From contig NC_019567.1 in assembly GCF_000317895.1 (NCBI RefSeq), forward strand, positions 2,852,001-2,916,000: a stretch of 64,000 bases of DNA, read 5' to 3'. A model generated the notes under the pieces. It had not been told where the DNA came from, did not search any database, and saw nothing but the letters and a program-made list of their open reading frames with translations. The position numbers and the translations under genes were made by a program. The stretch is from Bdellovibrio bacteriovorus str. Tiberius (lineage in GTDB: Bacteria; Bdellovibrionota; Bdellovibrionia; Bdellovibrionales; Bdellovibrionaceae). Positions 9,417 through 17,272 of this stretch are shown one piece after another; the stretch's first letter is position 1, and each line of letters begins with the position of its first letter.

Positions 9417-10196
9417 TATCGAGAACCCACTATCACACGTGAAGACCTCATCCTTTTAAAAAAAGAGCACTTCCTGACACGTCTCTTCTTCTGCGATTTT
9501 AACTTCCTCACACGCTACTTATCCAGACGAACACAAGAATTGCTGAGAGCATTGTGGATCACATTCTTTTTAGGTTCCATTTTGATTTTCCTGTGTTCGT
9601 GGGCTCTGTCAGGATTCAATCTTGAAACCACGTGGTTACTGATTCGAGATACCTTTACCACCGTCAACGCCGACCGCAGAAACCTTACTCAAGGCTTTCT
9701 GACATTGACCCTTGCCCCCATCGGTGTGTATTGGAGCTTAGACACCATTTTTGGACGTCGATGGACATACTGCGCTGGCCTATACAATGAATTGGTAAAA
9801 ATGCGTGCATCTGCCACTCCAAAGGATCCCGATGAGGACTATCTTTTCCACCGAAAAGAAGAATATCTGGAAGCACTGATCGCATATGACTTGATTGACC
9901 TGGATCTCTACTATCACAAGTCATTTCATGAATTCTTTGCGAACACACTTGAAAAAGCGCTCAAAGAAAAGGGTCTCGTTTTAAACTCTTTCATCGTCGA
10001 TTTGCGCTGCGAAAAAATTGGTGCTTCTTACATACGAGAGCTAATGAGTGCCTATCTGTATAAATGTCAGTCAAATCTTGAAAAACGACGCACCAAGTAC
10101 GGCATCATTCAACGTGAGTCTGTCGAACGAAAATCCGCTCCTCCAGTCGCCCGCCAAACGAAGACTGCTAAATATTGGTCTAACCGACGGGCTTAG
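9408..10196 (+). CDS. Two-TM membrane protein of unknown function
   Basis: A protein of 262 residues. Two strongly hydrophobic stretches are seen, at about 43-66 (LRALWITFFLGSILIFLCSW) and about 95-115 (LTLTLAPIGVYWSLDTIF). The C-terminal 140 residues are charged and probably cytoplasmic, with a helical region rich in Glu, Lys and Tyr and a final basic tail. No known domain is apparent. The region is slightly more AT-rich than its neighbours, which could reflect recent acquisition, but this is weak. Its stop overlaps by four bases the stop of the convergent gene at 10193. Confidence 0.7.
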   Translation: MDQYREPTITREDLILLKKEHFLTRLFFCDFNFLTRYLSRRTQELLRALWITFFLGSILIFLCSWALSGFNLETTWLLIRDTFTTVNADRRNLTQGFLTLTLAPIGVYWSLDTIFGRRWTYCAGLYNELVKMRASATPKDPDEDYLFHRKEEYLEALIAYDLIDLDLYYHKSFHEFFANTLEKALKEKGLVLNSFIVDLRCEKIGASYIRELMSAYLYKCQSNLEKRRTKYGIIQRESVERKSAPPVARQTKTAKYWSNRRA

Positions 10197-10465
10197 TACC
10201 CCGGAGCCCCGGCTTCTTTGGCGCCGCCGGCTTCCCGTTCGGCTTCTTCTTCGTCGGTTTCAAAGAGCTCGACATAATCCTGATAACCGTTTTGGGAAAG
10301 GTCGCGGACCGGAATGAATTTTAAGGCAAAAGGATTCACCCAATAGTCGTTGTCCGCCCGAAGCAGGATCGGCTCTCCGGTTTTGGCGTCGACAAAGATG
10401 CCTTCGGGCTCAAGGCCCTCAATATCGTTCATATGGCGAAACGGAGAGAAATCGGGAGTTGTCAT
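10193..10465 (-). CDS. Small acidic hypothetical protein
   Basis: A protein of 90 residues. The ATG at 10465 is preferred over a GTG six bases upstream because AAGGAGGT sits just before it. It has no signal peptide. The sequence contains a compact region (IFVDAKTGEPILLRADNDYWVNP) that looks like beta hairpins, followed by an acidic tail with EEEAEREAGG and repeated GA. I recognise no family. It faces the exported protein gene at 10595 across a short divergent spacer. Confidence 0.7.
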   Translation of the reverse strand: MTTPDFSPFRHMNDIEGLEPEGIFVDAKTGEPILLRADNDYWVNPFALKFIPVRDLSQNGYQDYVELFETDEEEAEREAGGAKEAGAPGY

Positions 10466-10594
10466 AACCACCTCCTTCTTTGCCTCTGATTATCCCCCCT
10501 AGCGCAAGGGAGCCCAAGGTCTTTTGCTCTGCCATTCTGCACCAGCCACTCTGATTTCTGTTGGCAACGAAGCTCTGTTCGATAGTCTAGGGGG

Positions 10595-11125
10595 ATGATG
10601 CATCTATTTTTACTGCTGACACAATTGGTATGGGCGGCTCCGCAGGCGGCTCTTTATGAACGACCTTGTTACATGGACGAGGGCGATGCGCTGACCACGC
10701 ATCTGCAGGTTTCTGAAAACCAGTGGATTTTGACCCATCTGGCTTATGAAGAAGATGCATGCAAGCAGGCCTATCTGGCTTTTGAAATCCAGTATACCAC
10801 CGCCACGGCCGGGACTGATGTTGATTTGACTGTGTCTGAGTCCTCGTACACTCCATTGACTGAAGAAGTGGCGGAGGCTTTGAATATGGTGAAATACTGC
10901 GATTACACCGACTGGAAACGGGGGGAGAAAAAAGTCGTCTCGGGATATTTGTGTGACGAATACAAAGCTCCGAATGTGGGTGACAAAACCTATTCGATCT
11001 TCAAAACCGAACAAAAAGACGGCGGTGAGCTTTTGTACATCGGTGCAGCTTCAGCGCAAGGAAGCGGCAAGTCCCCTTCCCAGCGCCATAAAAAATACGA
11101 ACCGCTGCCGTTCTTCAAACAATAA
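10595..11125 (+). CDS. Exported hypothetical protein
   Basis: A protein of 176 residues beginning with a short signal peptide (MMHLFLLLTQLVWAAPQA). The mature protein is rich in Tyr, Glu and Thr, has four Cys (RPCYMDE, EDACKQ, KYCDYT, YLCDEY) and looks like a beta-rich periplasmic or secreted protein. No family is recognised. The ribosome site is a G-run directly before the start, and that run belongs to a sequence (CTAGGGGGAT) mirrored about 85 bases upstream at 10492-10502. A strong bidirectional terminator follows. Confidence 0.72.
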   Translation: MMHLFLLLTQLVWAAPQAALYERPCYMDEGDALTTHLQVSENQWILTHLAYEEDACKQAYLAFEIQYTTATAGTDVDLTVSESSYTPLTEEVAEALNMVKYCDYTDWKRGEKKVVSGYLCDEYKAPNVGDKTYSIFKTEQKDGGELLYIGAASAQGSGKSPSQRHKKYEPLPFFKQ

Positions 11126-11156
11126 AAAAAGCCGGATGAAAATCCGGCTTTTTTTA
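11124..11156. terminator. Bidirectional rho-independent terminator
   Basis: GCCGGAT and ATCCGGC form the stem around GAAA, with A7 on the left and T7 on the right. It separates the convergent genes ending at 11125 and 11158. Confidence 0.92.
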
Positions 11157-11157
11157 T

Positions 11158-11973
11158 TTAACGACACTCGTAAATATGACCAAGCATTTTGGCGGCGCCA
11201 TTCACCGAGACCGGGAAGCCCGCGGGAAGTTCCACCAAGTCACTTCTGTTGAACTTGCGCAAAGAGAAAACCAGAGCCCCCTTTACACATAAAGTGTCAT
11301 CTTCCTTCGGCCAGACCGAACTTTGCATATGCAGCATTGTGGAAAGTTTTTGATCGGCATTTGCGCTCTGGACGTCAGGCAGGACAACTGTCGGCACCAC
11401 TACCCGGGAATAATCCTGATAGCGAACTTTGTACCCACCGTACTTGTCGTCCCATTCTCTGTAGGATTCAGTCCATTTTTCAATAATCAGATCCGAATTC
11501 ACGTTCGCAGCAAGCTCTTCTTCACTTTTTTGGACAAATGATTTTTCCTGATTCATCGGAACAACCTGCGGGATCTCCAGATCATTTAAGTGACCTGCAA
11601 TTTGTCGAACCACTCCGGCCGTACCCACCAGCATCGCAATTTCTCCAGGCCATGCGCCTTCTTTGCACATGTAATAGCTATAATGAGAACCATTGATGTT
11701 CAGTTCTTCAAGCTTGGGGATCGCAAAATTACTGATCCCGTCCCCGCCATAGGAAGATCCAATCAGTGCATAAACTGTCAGGTTGTCATTCCTTACCTCC
11801 ATCAGGCGGCCGTCAGCCTTTACCCACATTCGCTCGTCAGGAATTGTTTCGCTTTTAAAAGCCCGCATCTCAGTAATCACACACTCAAAATCAGCGTCAG
11901 CCTTTGCGATCTGCACGCTTGCAGTCACAGTCAGAGCAATCAAAATTTGGGACATCAGGATGATCGTTTTCAT
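11158..11973 (-). CDS. Secreted tail-collar-like domain protein (second of tandem pair)
   Basis: A protein of 271 residues from the ATG at 11973, which has GAAAGGGG upstream and begins a signal peptide (KTIILMSQILIALTVTASVQIAKA). Residues about 28-120 match the phage tail-collar pattern: an acidic E-x-RAF, then W-x-KADGRLM, LYALIGSSYGGD, FAIPKLEEL and SYYMCKEGAWPGE. It is a paralogue of the gene 29 bases upstream and probably shares its transcript from the sigma-54 promoter at 12778. A C-terminal extension of about 150 residues is unlike known proteins. It is likely an exported surface or fibre-associated component (inference). No phage genes surround it. Confidence 0.75.
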   Translation of the reverse strand: MKTIILMSQILIALTVTASVQIAKADADFECVITEMRAFKSETIPDERMWVKADGRLMEVRNDNLTVYALIGSSYGGDGISNFAIPKLEELNINGSHYSYYMCKEGAWPGEIAMLVGTAGVVRQIAGHLNDLEIPQVVPMNQEKSFVQKSEEELAANVNSDLIIEKWTESYREWDDKYGGYKVRYQDYSRVVVPTVVLPDVQSANADQKLSTMLHMQSSVWPKEDDTLCVKGALVFSLRKFNRSDLVELPAGFPVSVNGAAKMLGHIYECR

Positions 11974-12002
11974 AAAAACCCCTTTCAAATGGTGCCGCAG
12001 CC

Positions 12003-12731
12003 CTATAGACATTCATACATGTGAGCCGCTTCTTTGGTCACACCACCGAAAGAAATGCCTGCCATGCCTTCGACGATGATCTCTTTTGCGTTTTCCGGTT
12101 CGCGCATTTTTCCAAGCGCGAAGTACACGCCGCCTTTTTCACAGGCAATCTGGTAAGCAGGATAATTACCGTTCACTTCAAGTATGTTGTTCAGTTCAGT
12201 CCCGGTCGGAACATTCTTTAATACTGCCGGCAAAGTCACTGTGGGCATCAGAACGCTATTATCCTGCACCAGATCCCGATTCAGGATGCTCGCCAAAGCC
12301 GGATATCTTTCAATTGGCAGGGCTTCTTCACGAATCAACATCCTTTCGTTGTAGGAATCCAGGTTGAAGTTTCCAGCATACTGGCGCATGAAACCGGTGT
12401 TTGCAGAGTCTGTACCCCCACTCGGCCAGATGCCGCGCACACAGATATAATAGCTGTAACTTTGACCGTTCAACTGGATGTCTTCAATCTTAGGCAAAGC
12501 AAAGGTTTGTCTGTAATCACCGCCATATTGAACTCCCAACAAGGCGAACAGGGCCTGATTCATCGTGATTCGCATCAGTCGCCCGTCAGCTTTGGTCCAT
12601 GCGTTTTCATCCGGTGTTACGGCACTGTTAAAGGCACGCACTTCAGACATTCCGCATTCTAATTCACGGGCTTGGGCTTTAACGGTCAAAGACAGGGTCA
12701 GCAGGGCAAGAACGAGAGTGAACTTTTTCAT
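12003..12731 (-). CDS. Secreted tail-collar-like domain protein (first of tandem pair)
   Basis: A protein of 242 residues with a signal peptide (KKFTLVLALLTLSLTVKAQA). The domain at residues 24-115 is close to the phage tail-collar/microcystin-dependent-protein family: MSEVRAF, AWTKADGRLMRI, QALFALLGVQYGGD, TFALPKIED and the closing YYICVRGIWPSGG, which corresponds to the usual ALQGIFPS end. The C-terminal approximately 120 residues have Cys near the end (YECL). It is the first gene after the sigma-54 promoter, and the ribosome site AAAGAGG precedes the ATG. In phages this domain is part of tail fibres and baseplates; here it is exported as a small soluble protein, which is unusual. Confidence 0.78.
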   Translation of the reverse strand: MKKFTLVLALLTLSLTVKAQARELECGMSEVRAFNSAVTPDENAWTKADGRLMRITMNQALFALLGVQYGGDYRQTFALPKIEDIQLNGQSYSYYICVRGIWPSGGTDSANTGFMRQYAGNFNLDSYNERMLIREEALPIERYPALASILNRDLVQDNSVLMPTVTLPAVLKNVPTGTELNNILEVNGNYPAYQIACEKGGVYFALGKMREPENAKEIIVEGMAGISFGGVTKEAAHMYECL

Positions 12732-12777
12732 AACAACCTCTTTCAGGGGTGATTTGTATTCGATACAAACCTATGAA

Positions 12778-12792
12778 GCAACGGCGGTGCCA
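12778..12792 (-). promoter_or_regulatory. Sigma-54 (-24/-12) promoter of the tail-collar operon
   Basis: On the minus strand the sequence TGGCAC-CGCCG-TTGC gives the invariant GG and GC with 10 bases between them, matching the RpoN consensus. The predicted start is near 12766, about 35 bases before the ATG. It is identical over 18 bases to the promoter at 53802-53819. Confidence 0.85.
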
Positions 12793-12839
12793 GGGCTTTA
12801 TCCCTCTGAAACAGGCTTAATTTTGATCTGGGATGGGTG

Positions 12840-12857
12840 CTGCCGGAAAATCGGCAA
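12840..12857. promoter_or_regulatory. Candidate enhancer-binding-protein site 1 (CTGCCG-N6-CGGCAA)
   Basis: CTGCCG-GAAAAT-CGGCAA is centred about 82 bases upstream of the predicted sigma-54 start. The same palindrome occurs at the same distance in the 53.8-kb promoter. Confidence 0.65.
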
Positions 12858-12863
12858 GGCAGC

Positions 12864-12881
12864 CTGCCGGGGCCCCGGCAG
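12864..12881. promoter_or_regulatory. Candidate enhancer-binding-protein site 2 (CTGCCG-N6-CGGCAG)
   Basis: CTGCCG-GGGCCC-CGGCAG is an 18-bp perfect palindrome centred at about -106 and 24 bp from site 1. Its perfect symmetry would also allow a terminator hairpin, but there is no T-run on either side. Confidence 0.65.
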
Positions 12882-12902
12882 CTGCTGAAAATCCGCTAGG
12901 GA

Positions 12903-13388
12903 CTATTTCTTCTTGGTTTTTTGAACTTCAAAGATGTACGGATAGAAAACACTGACGACTTTCCCCGCTCTTTGGTTCTGAAGCTTTTCAAATTTGGCCT
13001 GACGAATGGATGTTTCGATGCAGGAATTCAAAGCTTCCGACGCCGGACGAATGCGGTTTTCCTTGAACTGAAATTTCGTCACCGTGCCCTCGGAATCAAA
13101 GCTGAAATCCACAACCACTTTACCCACCGGAATCGGCTGATTGGCCGCTTTGGCTTCAGCCATGGTCTGATCATGGCACTTTTTAAGTTCGCCGATCACA
13201 ACATCTTTATTCGTGTGATGAGCGGATTTCAGGTCCACCTTGGCTTCGCCCTGAGGCGCAGTCAAAGTGATATTTTCAGAAGGCATCTGCTCTGGAGTTT
13301 CAGAGCCGGGAACCGGCTCTACCGGAGGCGTCTGCGCCCCTGCGTGTAAGGCCATCAGGGCCAATGAGGTAACAATCAAAGATTTCAT
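12903..13388 (-). CDS. Exported AgmX/PglI C-terminal (TonB-like) domain protein
   Basis: A protein of 161 residues with a signal peptide (KSLIVTSLALMALHAGA). A Pro-rich linker follows at about 20-40. Residues about 65-155 carry the AgmX/PglI C-terminal pattern: an N-terminal helix with IGELKKCHDQ, the strand KVVVDFSFDSEGTVTKFQF, the Cys-containing helix LNSCIETSIRQAKF and a last strand YPYIFE. This fold resembles the TonB C-terminus and is common in myxobacteria and bdellovibrios. It is the last gene of the Bat operon, two bases after batD, so it probably works with the periplasmic Bat proteins. Confidence 0.8.
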   Translation of the reverse strand: MKSLIVTSLALMALHAGAQTPPVEPVPGSETPEQMPSENITLTAPQGEAKVDLKSAHHTNKDVVIGELKKCHDQTMAEAKAANQPIPVGKVVVDFSFDSEGTVTKFQFKENRIRPASEALNSCIETSIRQAKFEKLQNQRAGKVVSVFYPYIFEVQKTKKK

Positions 13389-13390
13389 TT

Positions 13391-15376
13391 CTATTTCTCC
13401 TCGACCGCGGATACCACCGCGTTCAGAACTTTTTTAGCATGATCCACTTGGGATTTCATGGTTTCTTTTTCTTTCATTTTGCCCAGCATCTCTTCCGGAG
13501 CAAAACTCAAGGTCTGGAAGAACTCAAAACTTTTTGCGATAGCATCACCGTGATCACGACGAATACTTGGCGGAATGACTTCCAGCAGACGTTCAATTTC
13601 CATCGCCGCCCCGCCGGTCCCGGACACTTCACCCAGAACGGTGTAGAACGTGTTGGTCATTTCCACACCCACTTTGCGGTAATCAGTTTTACCCAAAGCG
13701 GTATCGACAACTTTGAAGCGTTTTTGCACCAGTTCTTTCAAAGTACGACGACGACGACCCCAGCCGAATTCACGCTGTGCTCTGACCAGCAATAACAAAG
13801 ACGCTACAGAATACAATACGGCCCACAACCATGGACGATAAAGGACGCTGGCTTCAGCCGCTGGCTGCCACTGCATCAATGGATCTGGCAGACGGTTTTC
13901 AGCCACTTTCGGGGCATCCGCTTTTTTACCGGCATCCGCCATACGTGAAGAAGAACCCACCGGCGCATTTGGATTGTTCGAAACCGTCAAATTGATCGGC
14001 TGAGTCGTGCGTGTGTAGTACTTCTTGGTCTGAGGATCAAACATGCTGACACTCAAGCCCGGCAGAACCATCTGGCCTTCCTGACGAGGAATCACCAGCA
14101 CTTCAAATTCCTTGTAGCTGCGCCCGTTTTTAAAGAACTTGGATTCAGATTTGCTGTCGTACTGTTCCAACCCCGTTGGCAGGTTCAAAGCCGGAAGATC
14201 AATCATCTTCGCATTGCCTGCACCCTCAAAGCGGATTTTCAGACTGAATGGCTGATTCACCAGAACCTGCGGATTTTCCACGGAAGCATGCAGTTCAAAC
14301 TGTCCCACGGCTCCGGTAAAGTCCGAGGGACGCCCTTCCACCGGCAAAGGTTTTACTTTGACGGGAACGGCGGCAGAGCTCTTCGTGTATTCATACGGCT
14401 TGCCATAGAATCCGAACCCTTGAGTCGGCAGACGCACGCGGGATTTGATTTTGTATTCATCAATTGTCGCAGTACCCGGTTTGATCGGGAACAAGGCGTG
14501 GGAAGCCAGCAGGGCTTTCTTCCAAGGGGTCCCGTTTACGATCTCTTCCGTGAACTGGATGGAAGGCACCTCTTCAATGATCTCTTTCCAGTAGCCTTTC
14601 AGGCTTGGGAACTTCAAACGATCCAGGGTTTCCATCTGACCACGGGTGTAGATGTACCAATTGACTGTGACCTGCTCGCCTTCAAAGACCTCGGTCTTGT
14701 CGACTTCAACAGAAATAAAGAAGGCTTCGTTGGGGTTCGTCGGCAGACTGCGGAAGGCGGCTTCTGGCAAGCCCGTCGTATTCGGATAGTCGCCATAATC
14801 TTCCTGCTGTTGCGGTTGTTGCCCTTGCTGCTGCAACAGTCTTTGGCGCTGACGCAACAACTGATCAAAAATCTCTTGTTCGGCCTGATCCATGGATTCA
14901 AACGGATCATCAAAACCCGGAGGAGCCATCGACGGACGCTTCGGAGGTTTCCCCCCACCCATGCTTTCCTGACCGACTTTGATCACGATGGGTTGTGTGC
15001 GGTGAACCTTGCCACCGATCACGACCTCATAGGAACCCACGCTCAGAGTCCCGGTCTTTTTAGGGCTTAGCTGATAGTGGAATTCTTTGCGGCGCTGGGT
15101 TTGGAACTGCATCCCGGATGATGTATTGACCAGCTTCTGAGCCACGGCATTGCTTTGCCAGTTGTTCAAAAGATCAAAGCCGTCCAGATCCGGCAAACGT
15201 GGGTCCTGAATGTCGACGTCTTCACTGGACGTCACGGCCACGGTCAAAGTGAACGTATCACCAATACCCATTTCGTTGCGGTCCACAGTGGACTGCACGG
15301 TCGTTCCGGCGGCCTGGGCAAAAAGCCCGAAGAAAATAAAACTTAGAAAGAACAGGAAATTACCAGTCTTTGTCAC
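13391..15376 (-). CDS. batD: BatD-like oxygen-tolerance protein
   Basis: A protein of 661 residues. The start is a GTG with AAGGAG seven bases upstream, overlapping the end of the TPR gene by 17 bases. A signal peptide (NFLFFLSFIFFGLFAQA) is followed by the BatD repeat domains: DRNEMGIGDTFTLTVAV near 32 and, later, VDKTEVFEGEQVTVNWYIY and ENPQVLVNQPFSLKIRF. Residues about 165-195 contain a Gln-rich stretch. A transmembrane segment (WAVLYSVASLLLLVRA) near 525 leaves a charged cytoplasmic tail. BatD is predicted to be a large periplasmic scaffold of the Bat complex, needed for stress resistance in other bacteria. Confidence 0.92.
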   Translation of the reverse strand: MTKTGNFLFFLSFIFFGLFAQAAGTTVQSTVDRNEMGIGDTFTLTVAVTSSEDVDIQDPRLPDLDGFDLLNNWQSNAVAQKLVNTSSGMQFQTQRRKEFHYQLSPKKTGTLSVGSYEVVIGGKVHRTQPIVIKVGQESMGGGKPPKRPSMAPPGFDDPFESMDQAEQEIFDQLLRQRQRLLQQQGQQPQQQEDYGDYPNTTGLPEAAFRSLPTNPNEAFFISVEVDKTEVFEGEQVTVNWYIYTRGQMETLDRLKFPSLKGYWKEIIEEVPSIQFTEEIVNGTPWKKALLASHALFPIKPGTATIDEYKIKSRVRLPTQGFGFYGKPYEYTKSSAAVPVKVKPLPVEGRPSDFTGAVGQFELHASVENPQVLVNQPFSLKIRFEGAGNAKMIDLPALNLPTGLEQYDSKSESKFFKNGRSYKEFEVLVIPRQEGQMVLPGLSVSMFDPQTKKYYTRTTQPINLTVSNNPNAPVGSSSRMADAGKKADAPKVAENRLPDPLMQWQPAAEASVLYRPWLWAVLYSVASLLLLVRAQREFGWGRRRRTLKELVQKRFKVVDTALGKTDYRKVGVEMTNTFYTVLGEVSGTGGAAMEIERLLEVIPPSIRRDHGDAIAKSFEFFQTLSFAPEEMLGKMKEKETMKSQVDHAKKVLNAVVSAVEEK

Positions 15377-16211
15377 GAGGCTGCTCCTTCACATCTTTGC
15401 GATTGTATTCAGCACGGATTTTTTCTTCCTGCTGTTTCAATTCGCCCAGGATCTTTTTCACGTCCCCTTCAGTCAGCTCTTTCCCGTTGAACGGACGAGG
15501 CTTGTACTTTTGGGACTGCTGAGGGGTTTTACCCTCTTTTTGTTCCTGATCCTTGTCGCCTTCTTTGGGATCTTTTCCATCCTGATTTTGCTGCTGTTGG
15601 TTCTTGTCACCATTTTGCGGCTGATCCTGCTTGCCTTCACCGCCGCCCTGTCCCTGCTGTTGTTGGGTCAGAAGCTCGATGTTGGTTTTTACTTCTTTGG
15701 AAGAAGGAATGATCTCAAGCGCCTTTTGATAAACCGCCAAAGCCTCGTCCACCTGTTTGGCCTTGCCTAAAAGCTGCGCCTGATTAAAGCGCGCCATAAA
15801 CACCAGCTCAAAATTCTTGTCAGCCAAGGCAAGCTTTTCGGCCTCGCGATAAGACTGCAGCGCTTTTTCCGCCTGCTGCAAACCTTCAAAGCTTAAACCC
15901 AAATTCAAATGAAGCTGACTGACAAAGGGATCATAACGAAGACCTTCAAGATACTTCTCCATAGCCCCCGGATAAGTCTGCCCCGTCAGAGCCTTGTTCC
16001 CCTCACGATTCAATTCCAAAGTTTTAAGATGAGGCCTGCCCGGCCCACAGCTTACCATCGTTAATGTCATTCCAATACACAAAGCCTTGGCTGTGGTTCT
16101 TGCTCGAAGCAAGTTCCACAGCGAGCCACGAAATGCCATACCTACCCCCTGCCCATCACGAGCGAGGACTGTCCGAAACTTCGAGTAAGAACCACAGCCA
16201 AGGCGCTTCAT
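15360..16211 (-). CDS. batC: BatC-like TPR lipoprotein with odd N-terminus
   Basis: A protein of 283 residues if the ATG at 16211 is used; that codon overlaps the batB stop as ATGA, typical of coupled genes. A lipoprotein signal ending in TMVSC is then preceded by about 40 unusual residues which coincide with a 26-bp inverted repeat in the DNA (16084-16204); an internal ATG at 16139 would remove part of this. Residues about 62-170 hold three TPR motifs (GNKALTGQTYPGAMEKYLEGL and ALQSYREAEKLAL). The C-terminal half is a low-complexity region rich in Gln, Gly, Lys and Asp. BatC proteins link Bat components in the periplasm. Confidence 0.82.
   Translation of the reverse strand: MKRLGCGSYSKFRTVLARDGQGVGMAFRGSLWNLLRARTTAKALCIGMTLTMVSCGPGRPHLKTLELNREGNKALTGQTYPGAMEKYLEGLRYDPFVSQLHLNLGLSFEGLQQAEKALQSYREAEKLALADKNFELVFMARFNQAQLLGKAKQVDEALAVYQKALEIIPSSKEVKTNIELLTQQQQGQGGGEGKQDQPQNGDKNQQQQNQDGKDPKEGDKDQEQKEGKTPQQSQKYKPRPFNGKELTEGDVKKILGELKQQEEKIRAEYNRKDVKEQPRDKDW
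16084..16204. repeat. 26-bp inverted repeat inside the 5' end of the batC-like gene
   Basis: The arms 16084-16109 and 16179-16204 are GCCTTGGCTGTGGTTCTTGC plus TCGAAG and its reverse complement with one mismatch; 69 bases separate them. It lies across the first 40 codons of the gene and remains in frame. An inserted mobile or REP-like element is the simplest reading. Confidence 0.75.
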
Positions 16212-17272
16212 GCTGGAGGTACCTCGTAACGGCCTTTCCAGAACAGGAAAGAGTTTCTGCGTTCACCCAGGAACAGCTCTAGAAGCGCGATGATAATTCC
16301 CAACATCAAAACTGTCTGGAAGCGTTCTTCGTACTGGGTGGCCATAGTCGTGTCGAACTGGGCTTTTTCAAGTTTGCTGATGTCTTCCACCAGCAACTTG
16401 GTCTGCTCGCCCCCAAAAGTGGCGAAATAGAAGCTGCCCTGACCGGCTTCAGCCAGCGCGCGCAAGGCATCGCCTTTCACGGTGGTCAGAATGGTCTGAC
16501 CTTGACGGTCTTTTTTATAACCTTTTAAGAAGCCCATGCCGTCACGAACCGGAATAGCGCCGCCTTTTTCCGTCCCGTAAGCCAGCGAGAAGATTCTGAC
16601 ACCTTCACCAGCCATTTTTTTGGCTTCATCCAATGCGCCCTGCTCGTGGTCTTCCCCGTCAGAGGCAATCAGGATCACGCGGGTTACCTTCACGGTTTCA
16701 TCGGTGGAAACCCCACCGCGCTCGAAAGCTTCTTTGGATATCTTCAAAGCTTCCGTGAAGTTTGTTCCTTGCGAGGACACAGAGCTTGGCTCCAGGGATT
16801 CCAGATACATTTTGATCGCGCCCGGATCATTTGTCAGGGGCGACAACAACGCCGCCGATCCGGCAAAGGCCACGATGCCCACTTTATTTCCCGGCATCAG
16901 ATCCACCAGACGGCTCAGCTCGGCTTTGGCTTGTGCCAAGCGCGAAGGTTTCACGTCTTCGGCCATCATACTTTCAGAAACGTCGACAGCGAAGATGATC
17001 TCAACCCCTTCACTTTTGACTTCCTGTTGGGATTCACCCATTTGTGGGCGTGCCAAAGCCAGTACAAAACAAAGCACGGCCAAAACCTGCAAAGTGGTTT
17101 TGATTGAACGCTTCTTGCGCGATACAGAACTTGAAAGGAACGGATACAGTCTTGAACCGATGGCGGCTTCCATCTTTTTTCGCGACATGCGATCAAAGAC
17201 AAAGCCCACGATGATAATCACCGGGATCAGCCACAGATAATTAAATGCCGCAAGGTTTTCAAAGCGGAACAT
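16208..17272 (-). CDS. batB: BatB von Willebrand factor A membrane protein
   Basis: A protein of 354 residues. The ATG at 17272 is chosen because AAGGAGGG lies just upstream and it shares a base with the batA stop (TAATG). The N-terminal membrane segment (NYLWLIPVIIIVGFVFD) and a second one near 55 (LQVLAVLCFVLALA) anchor a VWA domain at about 85-290 with the MIDAS motif DVSES and the later GTNFTE and ASDGEDHE motifs. A third segment near 320 (TVLMLGIIIALLELFLG) closes the protein. BatA and BatB are thought to pair in the inner membrane with their VWA domains facing the periplasm. Confidence 0.92.
   Translation of the reverse strand: MFRFENLAAFNYLWLIPVIIIVGFVFDRMSRKKMEAAIGSRLYPFLSSSVSRKKRSIKTTLQVLAVLCFVLALARPQMGESQQEVKSEGVEIIFAVDVSESMMAEDVKPSRLAQAKAELSRLVDLMPGNKVGIVAFAGSAALLSPLTNDPGAIKMYLESLEPSSVSSQGTNFTEALKISKEAFERGGVSTDETVKVTRVILIASDGEDHEQGALDEAKKMAGEGVRIFSLAYGTEKGGAIPVRDGMGFLKGYKKDRQGQTILTTVKGDALRALAEAGQGSFYFATFGGEQTKLLVEDISKLEKAQFDTTMATQYEERFQTVLMLGIIIALLELFLGERRNSFLFWKGRYEVPPA

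Noticed and set aside
11158-12731. Prophage remnant
   Set aside because: The tail-collar-like genes are isolated, have Sec signal peptides and a host-type promoter; no capsid, terminase, portal or integrase gene is in the window.
12732-12902. A riboswitch, for example a c-di-GMP class, in the leader
   Set aside because: The conserved block proved to be a sigma-54 promoter and upstream palindromes; no GEMM core motif is present in the orientation of the transcript.
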